NCBI GenBank assembly: GCA_963973795.1
Contig: CAXBAF010000001.1
Coordinates: 62,001 to 126,000 of the forward strand
Length of the DNA stretch: 64,000 nucleotides
From: UBA1926 sp002337215
GTDB lineage: Bacteria; Planctomycetota; Phycisphaerae; Phycisphaerales; UBA1924
Direction: 5' to 3'
Part shown: positions 44,765-53,180 of the stretch, in pieces
Layout: every line of letters starts with the position of its first letter
How positions within the stretch are numbered: the first letter of the stretch is position 1
Made by a program: the position numbers and the translations under genes
Notes under the pieces: model-generated
Databases searched by the model: none
What the model was told of the DNA's origin: nothing
The model's input: the letters and a program-made list of their open reading frames with translations, nothing else

Positions 44765-44955
44765 TTGGTCGTCGCCGACCCGGAGGCCGACTCGGCCACC
44801 GAGGGTCGTCGGGGCCTTCCCATTCCTTTCATTCAGATCTCGAAGCGAGCCAAGCCGGCATCGTTGCGCAGAGGTTGTGCAAAGAACGCGCGCGTCGGAC
44901 CGCGGGCCCGGGGTCTGGCGATGCGCGCCCGGCCGACCGGTGCGCGCGTGGCGCT

Positions 44956-47139
44956 CTAACCGATCGGCGCCGCCGCGACGGTCGGCTGCATGATGAGCGT
45001 GCCGATGAACTTCGCGTCATCGGCCGGGCGGTCGGTGCCTTCGATGGGGCGTCCCGCGGCGTCGAGGCAGCGTGAGCGTTTCATCTCCTCGAGTCTGCCC
45101 TTGAAGATGGCGTCGTTCGGGCCCGCGACCGCGGTGCGGGGCCAGACCGGTGGGTCCTGTCCGTCGTCTTCGGGGAGGTCCTCGTCGTCGTCGCCGGCCG
45201 CGGCGTTCGCCCGCTCGGTATCGGTGAGCAGGGGTGTCGCGTCGTCCTCGCCCCGGTCCTCGCCCTCTTCGTCCTGTCCGCCTTCGTCTTGCTGCCCGGA
45301 GTCGAGGCCGGCTTCGCGTTCCGGCGCGGTCGACGGCGGCGTGGCCTCGTCATCGAGCACGCCCTCCGCCGCGTCGAGTTCGGCATCGCTCTGATACTGG
45401 GTGTCGGTGGCCGCGATCGCGTGGGGATCGACCTCGGGCGCATCGAGCGAGGGCTCCGCCCCGGCGGCGGCGGTGATCGCCGCGTGCACCGCGCGGTGGT
45501 GCTCGTTGAGGAAGCGGTCGTGCGGCCCGCGGACATAGTCGCCGAGTTTGTCCGGGAAGAGCCCCCGCGCAGGGATCGGTTTGTAGTTCCGCGGGTATCC
45601 CGTGAAACTCCGGTACTTGAGCCCGCCCTGCGCGGCCTGCTTGCCGCCGCGATTCCTGGCCGTGTGGTAGAGCGGTCGCTTCGCGATCACTTCCTCGGCC
45701 AGTTCGAGGATCTGGGTTGCCGACAGCAGCCCGCCCCATGTGTCGGGGAGGGTCGTGCGCTGGAACTTGGTTCCGTGGAAGGTGAGGAACTTCCACGCGA
45801 GATCCCAGACCAGCCTGGGCATCGCGGTCAGCTCACCCTTGATGCGCGCGCATGCTTCGTCGTCGGTCTCGCTGTGCATACGCCAGTTTCCCAGCCGGTG
45901 CCCGCGGCGCCGGAGCTTCTCCGCTTCGTCCACGCTCCCGGCGGGGTCGCGGGCGGTGAGGCGAAGCTGCGTGCGGTGGATGCCGGGGTAGGGCAGCCAG
46001 ACCACGTTGGTCTTCGATTCCGTGTACTTCACATTCGGGTCGCCGGTGGTGTGCTGCTTCTCGGCGTCGAGGGGGTGGAACCCCTCGCGGCGTTCATCGA
46101 GCGCGAGCGTGATGATGCAGTTGTTCACGATCGGCGCGATCTCTCGGTAGTCCTGGTCGCCCTTGCAGGTCGGGAACTTCTCGTGGCTCCGCTTCGAATC
46201 GAACCACGCCCCGCCCGCCCCCGCGCGGCCCGGCACCGGGTCGATCGCGAAGAGGTTCATCTCGATCTCTTCCTCCGGCACCTGGTACTCGGCCTCCAGG
46301 GCGGGCATGTACTCGATCATGTCGCCCTCGGCCTGGTCGTCCGCGTGGTAGCCCTTGGGCACCTTGAACGGCTCGCCGCGCACGAAGTACTTGTCGATCC
46401 AATACGCGAGCTTGATGGTCGTCACCGCGCCGCGGCTCCAGCCGATCGCGTTGATGACGCGCGGGAACTTCTTGGGGGCCGCGGGGTCCTCCGAGTCGAC
46501 ATCGGCGACGCGGAGCTCGCGGAGCACCCACAGCGCGTGAGCGATGTTGTCGTTCCAGCCGTCACCGTAGATGTCCCCGCGGTGCTTGCCGCGGAACATC
46601 TTCTTGAGCTTCATGTTCGACACGCGTTTGCGGAGATCGGCGGGCGCGGCCTGCCCGCCGAAGGTTGCGAACCCGTTCTCGTCTTTGAGCGGTTTGTCCT
46701 TGTGGAACGGATTGAAGTCGCCCGGCATCGGGTTCGGGACGCCGGGGTTCCCCACCTCGACCTCGACCTCTTTCTTGGCGACGAGTTTCTTCTTCCGGAC
46801 GGACTTGGTCGTGTTCGTCGCCATGTCGCATGTCCCGACCCCGTCGAGGATCAGGAAGGTCTTCATGTAGTTCGCGGCGTAGAAGACACTCGATGCCTGC
46901 CGGCTGTCCGCGAACGAGGCCTCGCCCATGCCGTCGGGCTTCATCCGGATCGGCCTGCCGGCGGCGTTGCCGGGGTGCCAGTAGGCGCCGCCGAACTCGG
47001 TGATCAGCTCTTCGCACTTGCCGTCGCGGTGCCCGCCCGTGCCGTGGCAGAAAACCGTGAAGACCCTCTTGTTGTTCGTGTCCAGCGTCGAGCCCTGGTC
47101 GCCGCGCATGGCGGTCCCGGTGGTCGGCAGCGCGCTCAT
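44956..47139 (-). CDS. Large serine alpha/beta-hydrolase, injection-effector-like (Tle1/DUF2235-related pattern)
   Basis: A 727-aa protein with an alpha/beta-hydrolase core. An oxyanion-type segment FTVFCHGTGGHRDG opens it (residues 27-40), followed by LILDGVGTCD, the nucleophile elbow AIGWSRGAVT (Ser235), a strand ending NLFAIDPVPG (Asp300) and VVWLPYPGIHRT (His388). The G-W-S-R-G elbow and the 'w.PGiH' block resemble the DUF2235/Tle1 phospholipases delivered by type VI secretion; the enzyme class is inferred. The C-terminal third is partly disordered, with a very acidic run (about residues 590-650). There is no signal peptide. The ATG at 47139 overlaps the LysM gene stop. A lipase or esterase activity is likely, the substrate unknown. 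Confidence 0.7.
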   Translation of the reverse strand: MSALPTTGTAMRGDQGSTLDTNNKRVFTVFCHGTGGHRDGKCEELITEFGGAYWHPGNAAGRPIRMKPDGMGEASFADSRQASSVFYAANYMKTFLILDGVGTCDMATNTTKSVRKKKLVAKKEVEVEVGNPGVPNPMPGDFNPFHKDKPLKDENGFATFGGQAAPADLRKRVSNMKLKKMFRGKHRGDIYGDGWNDNIAHALWVLRELRVADVDSEDPAAPKKFPRVINAIGWSRGAVTTIKLAYWIDKYFVRGEPFKVPKGYHADDQAEGDMIEYMPALEAEYQVPEEEIEMNLFAIDPVPGRAGAGGAWFDSKRSHEKFPTCKGDQDYREIAPIVNNCIITLALDERREGFHPLDAEKQHTTGDPNVKYTESKTNVVWLPYPGIHRTQLRLTARDPAGSVDEAEKLRRRGHRLGNWRMHSETDDEACARIKGELTAMPRLVWDLAWKFLTFHGTKFQRTTLPDTWGGLLSATQILELAEEVIAKRPLYHTARNRGGKQAAQGGLKYRSFTGYPRNYKPIPARGLFPDKLGDYVRGPHDRFLNEHHRAVHAAITAAAGAEPSLDAPEVDPHAIAATDTQYQSDAELDAAEGVLDDEATPPSTAPEREAGLDSGQQDEGGQDEEGEDRGEDDATPLLTDTERANAAAGDDDEDLPEDDGQDPPVWPRTAVAGPNDAIFKGRLEEMKRSRCLDAAGRPIEGTDRPADDAKFIGTLIMQPTVAAAPIG

Positions 47140-47759
47140 CCGGCCTCCTCTTCCAGCTTCGCTTCGGTGTCGGCGTCCATTTTTCCGGTCGGCTCGATCT
47201 CGTGAACCCGCTGGAACAGTGTGATCGCGTTGGTCAGTTCCCTGGAGGTCTTGCCGTCGATCGGGCCGTGGTACATCTCGAGGTTCTCGAGTCGCTTCTG
47301 CACACCGGCGAGGGTCGTCACCGGGTCCATCCCGCCGAGATCGAGCTTGTACTCGCCTCCGCTCTCGAATGTGATGACGGCCTCCTTGGCGTCCGGGGGG
47401 ATGGGTATCTCGATCCAGCCCTCGCCATCGGTGGTGATGTCGTGGGTCTTGGGGCCGAGCTGCACCGTGCACGGTTGGTCGGCTCGGGGCTCGCCCTCGA
47501 TGAGGAACTGAACCCGGAGCATGTCGGGCACGCCCTTGCGACGGAACCGGTGCCGCTTCTCGGTGGCGACATCGAGGTGCTTCTCGGTCAGGTCCGGGAT
47601 GTGGACCTTGTCGCCCGGCGCGAGCACATTCGGGTTCTTCCGGAGCTCTTTGAGTTCGCGGTTCTCGGCATGGTCCCAGACCGTGTCCGGGAAGAAGCCG
47701 TGGGCGAAGGCGATGCTCGCGATGCAATCGCCCTGACGGACCTTGACGGTTTTGGGCAT
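47136..47759 (-). CDS. LysM and peptidoglycan-binding-domain protein of the effector pair
   Basis: A 207-aa protein with an N-terminal LysM module (about residues 3-55). Its long loop, ...TVWDHAENRELKELRKNPNVLAPGDKVHIPD, is the variant I associate with LysM proteins encoded beside type VI or phage-tail-like injection genes. A beta-rich middle domain (about 65-130) follows, and the C-terminus (about 140-205) has the PG_binding_1 pattern VQKRLENLEMYHGPIDG...LFQRVHEIEPTGKMD. There is no signal peptide. It may be a carrier, or it may anchor the effector to the wall. GGGAG lies near the ATG at 47759, and the stop overlaps the hydrolase start (ATGA). Confidence 0.72.
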   Translation of the reverse strand: MPKTVKVRQGDCIASIAFAHGFFPDTVWDHAENRELKELRKNPNVLAPGDKVHIPDLTEKHLDVATEKRHRFRRKGVPDMLRVQFLIEGEPRADQPCTVQLGPKTHDITTDGEGWIEIPIPPDAKEAVITFESGGEYKLDLGGMDPVTTLAGVQKRLENLEMYHGPIDGKTSRELTNAITLFQRVHEIEPTGKMDADTEAKLEEEAG

Positions 47760-47908
47760 ACGAGGCTCTCCCGAGCGCGCGACGCCAGAACCGGTCGTGC
47801 GGCGGGGGAGCGTACCAGAAACCGACCGGGCCGAGAGCAGGAGAGGGCGTTTTCGCCGTGCGGGTCGCCCGTCGCCCCGAGACCGGTTCGTCTCCCGGGA
47901 CGGGCGTC

Positions 47909-49666
47909 TTATCGAGGAGCGGTGTCCGGGGTGGCTGTCGGCTCGGGCGCGATCTCCGTGCCGGCGTAACCGAGGAGTGTGCCCGATGCGTAGGCGAGGT
48001 CGATCTGGGCGACTTGATACGCCGCGATGACCTTGACCTCGTTCATCCGCGCCTTGCCGAGTTGCTGAAGCGCGACCAGCACATCCTGAGCATTGCGGAG
48101 GCCCTCGCGGAAGAGTCGCTGTTCCGCGTCGTAGTTCGCGCCCGCGGCGATGACGCTCAGCCGCGCCGCGAGAATCCGCTGCCAATTCTGCTCGAGCACG
48201 TCGGCGGCGTCGAAGACCTCTTGGCGGATCGCGAGGCGTTTCTGCTCGCGTGTTGCCGTCCGCTGGAGCCGGCTCAGCAGGCTCCGCCGGTACCGCGCTT
48301 CGGCCGCATCGTTGGTGATCGGGATCTCGGCCCGCGCCCCGATCGCCCACTTCGGGTTGTCGAAGTCGTACGAGCCCGCGAGCGACGAGCCGATCGTGCT
48401 GGAGCGGTCACCCAGGCCGTACTGGAAATCGACAACAAAGACCGGCAGCGTGGCGTTCTCTGCGAGGTCGATCTTCACCGCGTCGGCCGCGAGCTTGAGC
48501 TCGAGCTCGAGCAGTTCGAGGCGTTCCTCGAGGGCACGCTCTGCGAGTGAATCGGCATCGATCATGTAGCGCACGAGAGCAGGGTCGGACGCGACGCGGA
48601 CGGCCTCCGGATCCCCCAGCGGAAGATCGGCTCGGTTGAGCGTCCGCGCAAGATCGCGTGAACGCAGGCGGACCGCGGTCTCGGCGACGATCATCGCCTC
48701 GCGTTGCTGTGCGACCGCGAGCTCGGCCGCGAACCGCTCCACAGGCGGCGTGAGCCCTTCACCGATCAGCTGCTCAACCACGCCGAGGTTCTCGATCGCG
48801 AGCGCGAGCTGTTCGCGCTGCACATCCAATTGCCGTTGGGCGGCGTAGAGGCGCCAGTAGGCCTTCTCGGAGTTCGCCAGGACGCGAATCAGCGTGAGCT
48901 TGTTCTTCGCGGCCTCGACGCCCACCCCGAGCCTCGCGAGCCGGATCGATGCCGTGTTCACCGCGACACCGCCCCCGCGGAGCAGGGGTTGGCTGATTGA
49001 GAAGACCGTTCCGGCGCGGTCCTCGCTGGAGCGCAGCCCCGACCCTGACTTGTCATCAATCTCAACGGTCTGCTTCACGCCGACCTCGGCACCGGTGGGC
49101 AGGGGCACGCCCACACCCGCGCCGCCCTTGAAGACCTCGCGGTCGATCTCTGTCTCGGTGAAGATCCCCGAGCCCTTGTCCAGGGCGGGATCGTTCGACG
49201 TGATCGAGAAGATGTTGCTGTTGCCGGTCGGGAGGTCCTGATCGGCGTACGACACGTCGGCGACGAACACCGCGTCGAACTTCGCACGCTCCGCATTCAG
49301 CGATTCCTCGGCAAGACGCGGCCCGAACGCCGCGACCCGAAGATCAAGATTGTTCTCGATGACCGTCAGCCGAAGATCGTCGATCGAGAGCACTCTGGCG
49401 TCGATATCGTCGCTTCGATTCGCGAGTGCATCGTCGCGTTCAATAAAGGCCGTGGTCGCGTCCTCGAGCGAGGTCGGATCACGCGAGGCGAGCGGCAGGC
49501 TCCGCGGCGGTTCGCCCGCCTCGTCGATGAGGCGTTGGAGCCGGTGTGACACCGGCGCGTCGTAGGGCACGCACCCGCTCGCGAACGACGCCGCGAGGCT
49601 CACGATGAAGAACCGCCGGGTCCGTGGGCCGTGCCCGGTCTTACTTGAGGCGTTTGCGTGCGACAT
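47909..49666 (-). CDS. TolC-like outer-membrane efflux lipoprotein
   Basis: A 585-aa outer-membrane channel protein. The leader (FFIVSLAASFASGC) has a lipobox ending in the cysteine of FASGCVPYDAP, as in OprM-type lipoprotein channels. The body contains the paired long coiled-coil helices of the OEP family (for example around AQRQLDVQREQLALAIENLGVVEQLIGEGL and LERLQRTATREQKRLAIRQEVFDAADVLEQNW-like stretches). The ATG at 49666 lies 26 bp inside the HlyD gene. Together with HlyD and ABC genes upstream it forms a type I secretion or efflux set. A 149-bp gap follows before the LysM gene. Confidence 0.85.
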   Translation of the reverse strand: MSHANASSKTGHGPRTRRFFIVSLAASFASGCVPYDAPVSHRLQRLIDEAGEPPRSLPLASRDPTSLEDATTAFIERDDALANRSDDIDARVLSIDDLRLTVIENNLDLRVAAFGPRLAEESLNAERAKFDAVFVADVSYADQDLPTGNSNIFSITSNDPALDKGSGIFTETEIDREVFKGGAGVGVPLPTGAEVGVKQTVEIDDKSGSGLRSSEDRAGTVFSISQPLLRGGGVAVNTASIRLARLGVGVEAAKNKLTLIRVLANSEKAYWRLYAAQRQLDVQREQLALAIENLGVVEQLIGEGLTPPVERFAAELAVAQQREAMIVAETAVRLRSRDLARTLNRADLPLGDPEAVRVASDPALVRYMIDADSLAERALEERLELLELELKLAADAVKIDLAENATLPVFVVDFQYGLGDRSSTIGSSLAGSYDFDNPKWAIGARAEIPITNDAAEARYRRSLLSRLQRTATREQKRLAIRQEVFDAADVLEQNWQRILAARLSVIAAGANYDAEQRLFREGLRNAQDVLVALQQLGKARMNEVKVIAAYQVAQIDLAYASGTLLGYAGTEIAPEPTATPDTAPR

Positions 49667-50996
49667 TGTCCTTGGGATCCTCTGTCTGCAACACGGGCGG
49701 GAACCCGTTGAGCTGGCGCCACAGTTCCTGCCCGAGTGGCACCTCGTTGAGGAGCACCCAGGCTTTCGCCCGCACGCCCTGGCGGAGGTACTTGGGGTCG
49801 GGCCATTCCTCGTCCTCGGTCGGCGTGACGAGAATCCGGAATTGCCCTTTCCCGTTGTCGGTCGGATCGACCAGGGCCACCGCCCCGTCAAAGACGCCGA
49901 ACATCAAGTCCGGTGCCCCCGCGAACTGCACCGCGGGCCAGCCCTCGAACTGAATCCGGACGTCGGACCCGACCCGCACCAGCGGCGCGTCGTTCCCGTC
50001 GATCATGATCTCGACCGCCCGCTGCGACGCCTCCGGGACAAGGACGACCAGCGGATCGCCCGATTTGACGATCTCGCCGCCCTGATTGCCGCTCAGTCGG
50101 TGGACGATGCCCGCCCGCGGCGCGGTGACGAGCTGCGACTGCTGCCGGCTCAACGCGCCCTCCGCCTCAGCGATTTTCTCGTTCGTATCCGCGACCTTGC
50201 TGTTCGCTTCCTCGAGGATTGCCCGAGCCGAGTTCACCTTGGATTCGACGTCCACGCGGGCGCGTTCGAGTTCACGCATCGCCGCCTGGAAGTCGGCCTT
50301 CGCCCCGATGAGTTTCGCGTTCGCGTTCTCCACCTTCGACGTCGCAACCCCAAAGTCCGCTTCCGCGACCTCGAGCTGCCGTTGGGAGACCGCGCCGGTG
50401 CCGCTCTCGAAAAGACGGCGTTTCCGCTCGACCTGCGCACGGTCGGCGACCAGCTCGGCCTGGGCGCCCTCCAGATCCGCCTCCGCCGCGGTTACTTTCT
50501 GCTCGGCTTCCTCGACCTTCGATTCGTTGGCACGGACCGTCAACTCCCCGATGGCGCGGACGTTGTCCACGTTCATCCGGTACTGCATCGCCTGGCTCTC
50601 GAACGATTCGAGCTTGACCTGCATCGCCGAGAGCTGAGTCTGCAGCCGCTGCAGCCGGAACTCGTCGATATCGGTGATCTCGAAGAGTGGGTCGCCCTCG
50701 TCAACGGGCGTGCCTTCCTGCACCCACCATTGCGACACGCGTCCCGAGATCGGCGCTTCGATCGCCTGCTCGCGATCGAGCGGGTTGAACGCGACCACCC
50801 GCCCGCTCCCGCGCACCGTCTGCTGCCACGGCGCGAACAGCAGCACGAACGGGAGCAGCACGAGCAGCAGCAGCAGCACGCGGCCGGCCGAACGGATCCA
50901 TCGCGGCGTCTTCGTGAGCCGGTGGCTTGCCGCATCGATCCGTTCGCACGCGCCCTCGAACGACACATCACGCTCCAGGACGGGAATCCTGCTCAT
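49641..50996 (-). CDS. HlyD-family membrane fusion protein
   Basis: A 451-aa periplasmic adaptor with a cytoplasmic N-terminus (about 35 residues), one membrane helix (about 36-55, VLLLLLVLLPFVLLFAPW), a first lipoyl half (GSGRVVAFNPLDREQAIEAPISGRVSQWWVQEG), a very long coiled coil (about residues 105-285) and a second lipoyl half (VTAPRAGIVHRLSG). It would connect the ABC exporter to the TolC-like channel. The ATG at 50996 overlaps the ABC gene stop by 4 bp, giving the order ABC-HlyD-TolC in one operon. Confidence 0.92.
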   Translation of the reverse strand: MSRIPVLERDVSFEGACERIDAASHRLTKTPRWIRSAGRVLLLLLVLLPFVLLFAPWQQTVRGSGRVVAFNPLDREQAIEAPISGRVSQWWVQEGTPVDEGDPLFEITDIDEFRLQRLQTQLSAMQVKLESFESQAMQYRMNVDNVRAIGELTVRANESKVEEAEQKVTAAEADLEGAQAELVADRAQVERKRRLFESGTGAVSQRQLEVAEADFGVATSKVENANAKLIGAKADFQAAMRELERARVDVESKVNSARAILEEANSKVADTNEKIAEAEGALSRQQSQLVTAPRAGIVHRLSGNQGGEIVKSGDPLVVLVPEASQRAVEIMIDGNDAPLVRVGSDVRIQFEGWPAVQFAGAPDLMFGVFDGAVALVDPTDNGKGQFRILVTPTEDEEWPDPKYLRQGVRAKAWVLLNEVPLGQELWRQLNGFPPVLQTEDPKDNVARKRLK

Positions 50997-52696
50997 TGCT
51001 CACCCCCGGTGTTGCGTTCGGCCCCGCCTTGTGTTCTGCCGAATGTTCCGCCGAAGTCGATCACGCGTGTACCTGATTCTGAATACCAGTCGTGCGTCCC
51101 GAGGAAAAGCACGGTGCAGGGCCAGTCGGGGTCGGTCAGCCCGGCGATGACTTTCGCCCGTGTCTCCGCGTCGAGACCATCGAGCAGCCCGTCAACGATC
51201 AGCACGCCGGGGCACCCCGCGATCGCCCGCGCGATCGTCATCCGCTGACACTGACCCGTTGATAGGATCGCCCCGCCCGGCGTGAGCTCGGTGTTCAGCC
51301 CGCCGGGCATCTCTCGGAGCTCACTCAACAGGCCGACGCGTTCGAGCGCCGCGCGGCACTGTTCTTCATCCGCCTCGGGACGCCCGAGCGAAACGTTGTG
51401 CCCGATCGTCCCGCGGATGATCTCCGTGCCCTCCGCCAACGCCACGCGGTGCCGCAACACATCGAGGCTCAGCTCACGGATATCGATCCCATCGACCTCG
51501 ATGTGACCGCCCGTCGGTGTGCGGATCCCGAAGATGAGCTCGGCGAGCGTTGTCTTTCCGTCGGCCTGATCGGAGACGACCGCGACCCGCTCGCCCGACG
51601 CGATCGCGAGCGAGAGCCCCGAGAACACTCTCGGACCGTCCTCGTACTCGAACGACAGATCCACCGCGAGCAGCGAAGCCGGTCCGTCGGAGGCGATGTG
51701 ATCCTGCCCGTCGGTCCGTTCTCTGGGCAGTTCCAGCAGCCCCTCGAGCTTGTAGACCCCCGCGAGCATGTCGTAGATATCGTCGAACTTGAGCGCGAAC
51801 TTGGTGAGCGACGAGAGCGCGATCGTGATGATCAGTTCCGCCGCGACAAGCTGGCCCAGCGAGAGCTGCTCGACGATCACGAGGTAGCCACCGATTGTCA
51901 GCAACGCCGTCGCGGCGATGACCTGCACGCCGAACGCCGCGATGACCTGCCGGAAGTACACGCGGAAATGCGCCCGGCGGGCCTCCAGGTACTTTTCGAT
52001 CCGCTCGTTGACGAGCCGGTGGGCGAGCCCCGCCCCGTCGGCCTGCTTGAAGAGAATCGGCTCGGTCACGATCGATTCGAGCGTCGCCGCGGTCGCGTAC
52101 TTTGCGGTGGATTCCGTGATCGCCGTCCGCGCGCCGCTCCGGCCCAGGATAAAGACCACGATCATCACCGCGATGAGCAGCACGATCGCAAAGCCGAGCA
52201 GAAACGGGTGGTAGAACGCCACGATGAGAAGGCCGATCAGCATCTGCAGCACCGCCGCGATGCCGTCGAGCAGGAGGGTTGCGCCCACCTTCTGGATCGT
52301 CATCACGTCGAAGAACCGGTTGACCAGGTCGGTCCCTTCGGCGCGGTCGAACGCGTCCGCGCGGACCTTCGGGAGCCGCTCGCCCAGTCGCCCGACGACA
52401 CGCACGAAAAGCCGGCGCTGAATCATCTCGACAAGGAACGAGATGATCGAACGCATCACGCCCGCGACGGTGAGCACAACGAGCAGCACCACCGCCAGCA
52501 GGACGAGCGGCTGGAGCAACGCGCCGAACGCGACGTAGTTGAACAGCATCTGCGCGCCGATCGGCACGCCCAGGGCCAGCACGCCCACGACGATCGAGTA
52601 CACAACGATCATCCAGAGGTCGCGGGAATCCGAAGCGATCAAGCGGGCGAGCTTGGAGATGAGTTCGCGGGCTGATGGTGTACGGTGTCCGGCCAT
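50993..52696 (-). CDS. ABC exporter (permease-ATPase fusion) with degenerate nucleotide-binding motifs
   Basis: A 567-aa ABC half-transporter with a six-helix membrane domain (about residues 25-315) and a C-terminal ATPase domain. The domain is recognisable but its key residues are altered. The P-loop region reads VSDQADGKTT (374-383), keeping GKT but losing the earlier glycines. The signature is LSTGQ (478-482). After Walker B the catalytic Glu is Gly (VLIVDGLLDGLD, Asp502-Gly503). No Gln is evident at the Q-loop position (VALAEGTE). The H-loop His535 is kept. There is no C39 peptidase domain at the N-terminus. ATP hydrolysis may be slow or may require a partner subunit. Confidence 0.88.
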   Translation of the reverse strand: MAGHRTPSARELISKLARLIASDSRDLWMIVVYSIVVGVLALGVPIGAQMLFNYVAFGALLQPLVLLAVVLLVVLTVAGVMRSIISFLVEMIQRRLFVRVVGRLGERLPKVRADAFDRAEGTDLVNRFFDVMTIQKVGATLLLDGIAAVLQMLIGLLIVAFYHPFLLGFAIVLLIAVMIVVFILGRSGARTAITESTAKYATAATLESIVTEPILFKQADGAGLAHRLVNERIEKYLEARRAHFRVYFRQVIAAFGVQVIAATALLTIGGYLVIVEQLSLGQLVAAELIITIALSSLTKFALKFDDIYDMLAGVYKLEGLLELPRERTDGQDHIASDGPASLLAVDLSFEYEDGPRVFSGLSLAIASGERVAVVSDQADGKTTLAELIFGIRTPTGGHIEVDGIDIRELSLDVLRHRVALAEGTEIIRGTIGHNVSLGRPEADEEQCRAALERVGLLSELREMPGGLNTELTPGGAILSTGQCQRMTIARAIAGCPGVLIVDGLLDGLDAETRAKVIAGLTDPDWPCTVLFLGTHDWYSESGTRVIDFGGTFGRTQGGAERNTGGEQ

Positions 52697-53180
52697 GCTT
52701 CGTTGTTCTGCCGTTTCGCTGTGTCATCCCGCGTTCGCCGCGGGTCTGGCCGTTGCGTGAACATGTCTTCGATCCCGACGAAGCGGAACCCGTTTTCGAC
52801 GCTTTGCGTGTGCGGACTCTCCGTGGGCCCTCCGCCGCCGCCCCCCTCGATCGTCAGGATTCTGAAGAACCACAGGAGCACCGCGGTGCCTTGTCCCAAA
52901 TTCGTCGAAGTATCACCCGTCTGCCGGCGCAAGGCAACCTCGGGCGGCCTCGGCTGGGTATTCCGAGAAACAACGAATCTGGATTCAGTGATTCAACGAT
53001 CGCGTCGCCCGGAAGCCGCGAGCGTTACCGATAAAAAAAGCCGACGCTCTCGCGCCGGCTCATGATCTCAAAGAATGTCATGCCACGCTGCACGTGGCAT
53101 TGTTCGAGCCATGCATCGCATGACCCTGAACACTGGTTGCACCAGAGTGAAACGGCGTTCCGCTTCCCGGTGACTGGCAA
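52697..53180. other. Intergenic region between the ABC gene and the RRM gene
   Basis: This 484-bp stretch contains the RRM-gene terminator (53033-53060) and the upstream region of the ABC operon. Several overlapping short frames exist, including a minus-strand one (52639-52932) with a run of glycines, but none has convincing coding character. No RNA gene was recognised. Confidence 0.5.
53033..53060 (-). terminator. Intrinsic terminator of the RRM protein gene
   Basis: On the minus strand an 8-bp stem (AGCCGGCG / CGTCGGCT, one G-U) with a 6-nt loop runs directly into seven T residues, about 120 nt after the RRM stop codon. Confidence 0.85.
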
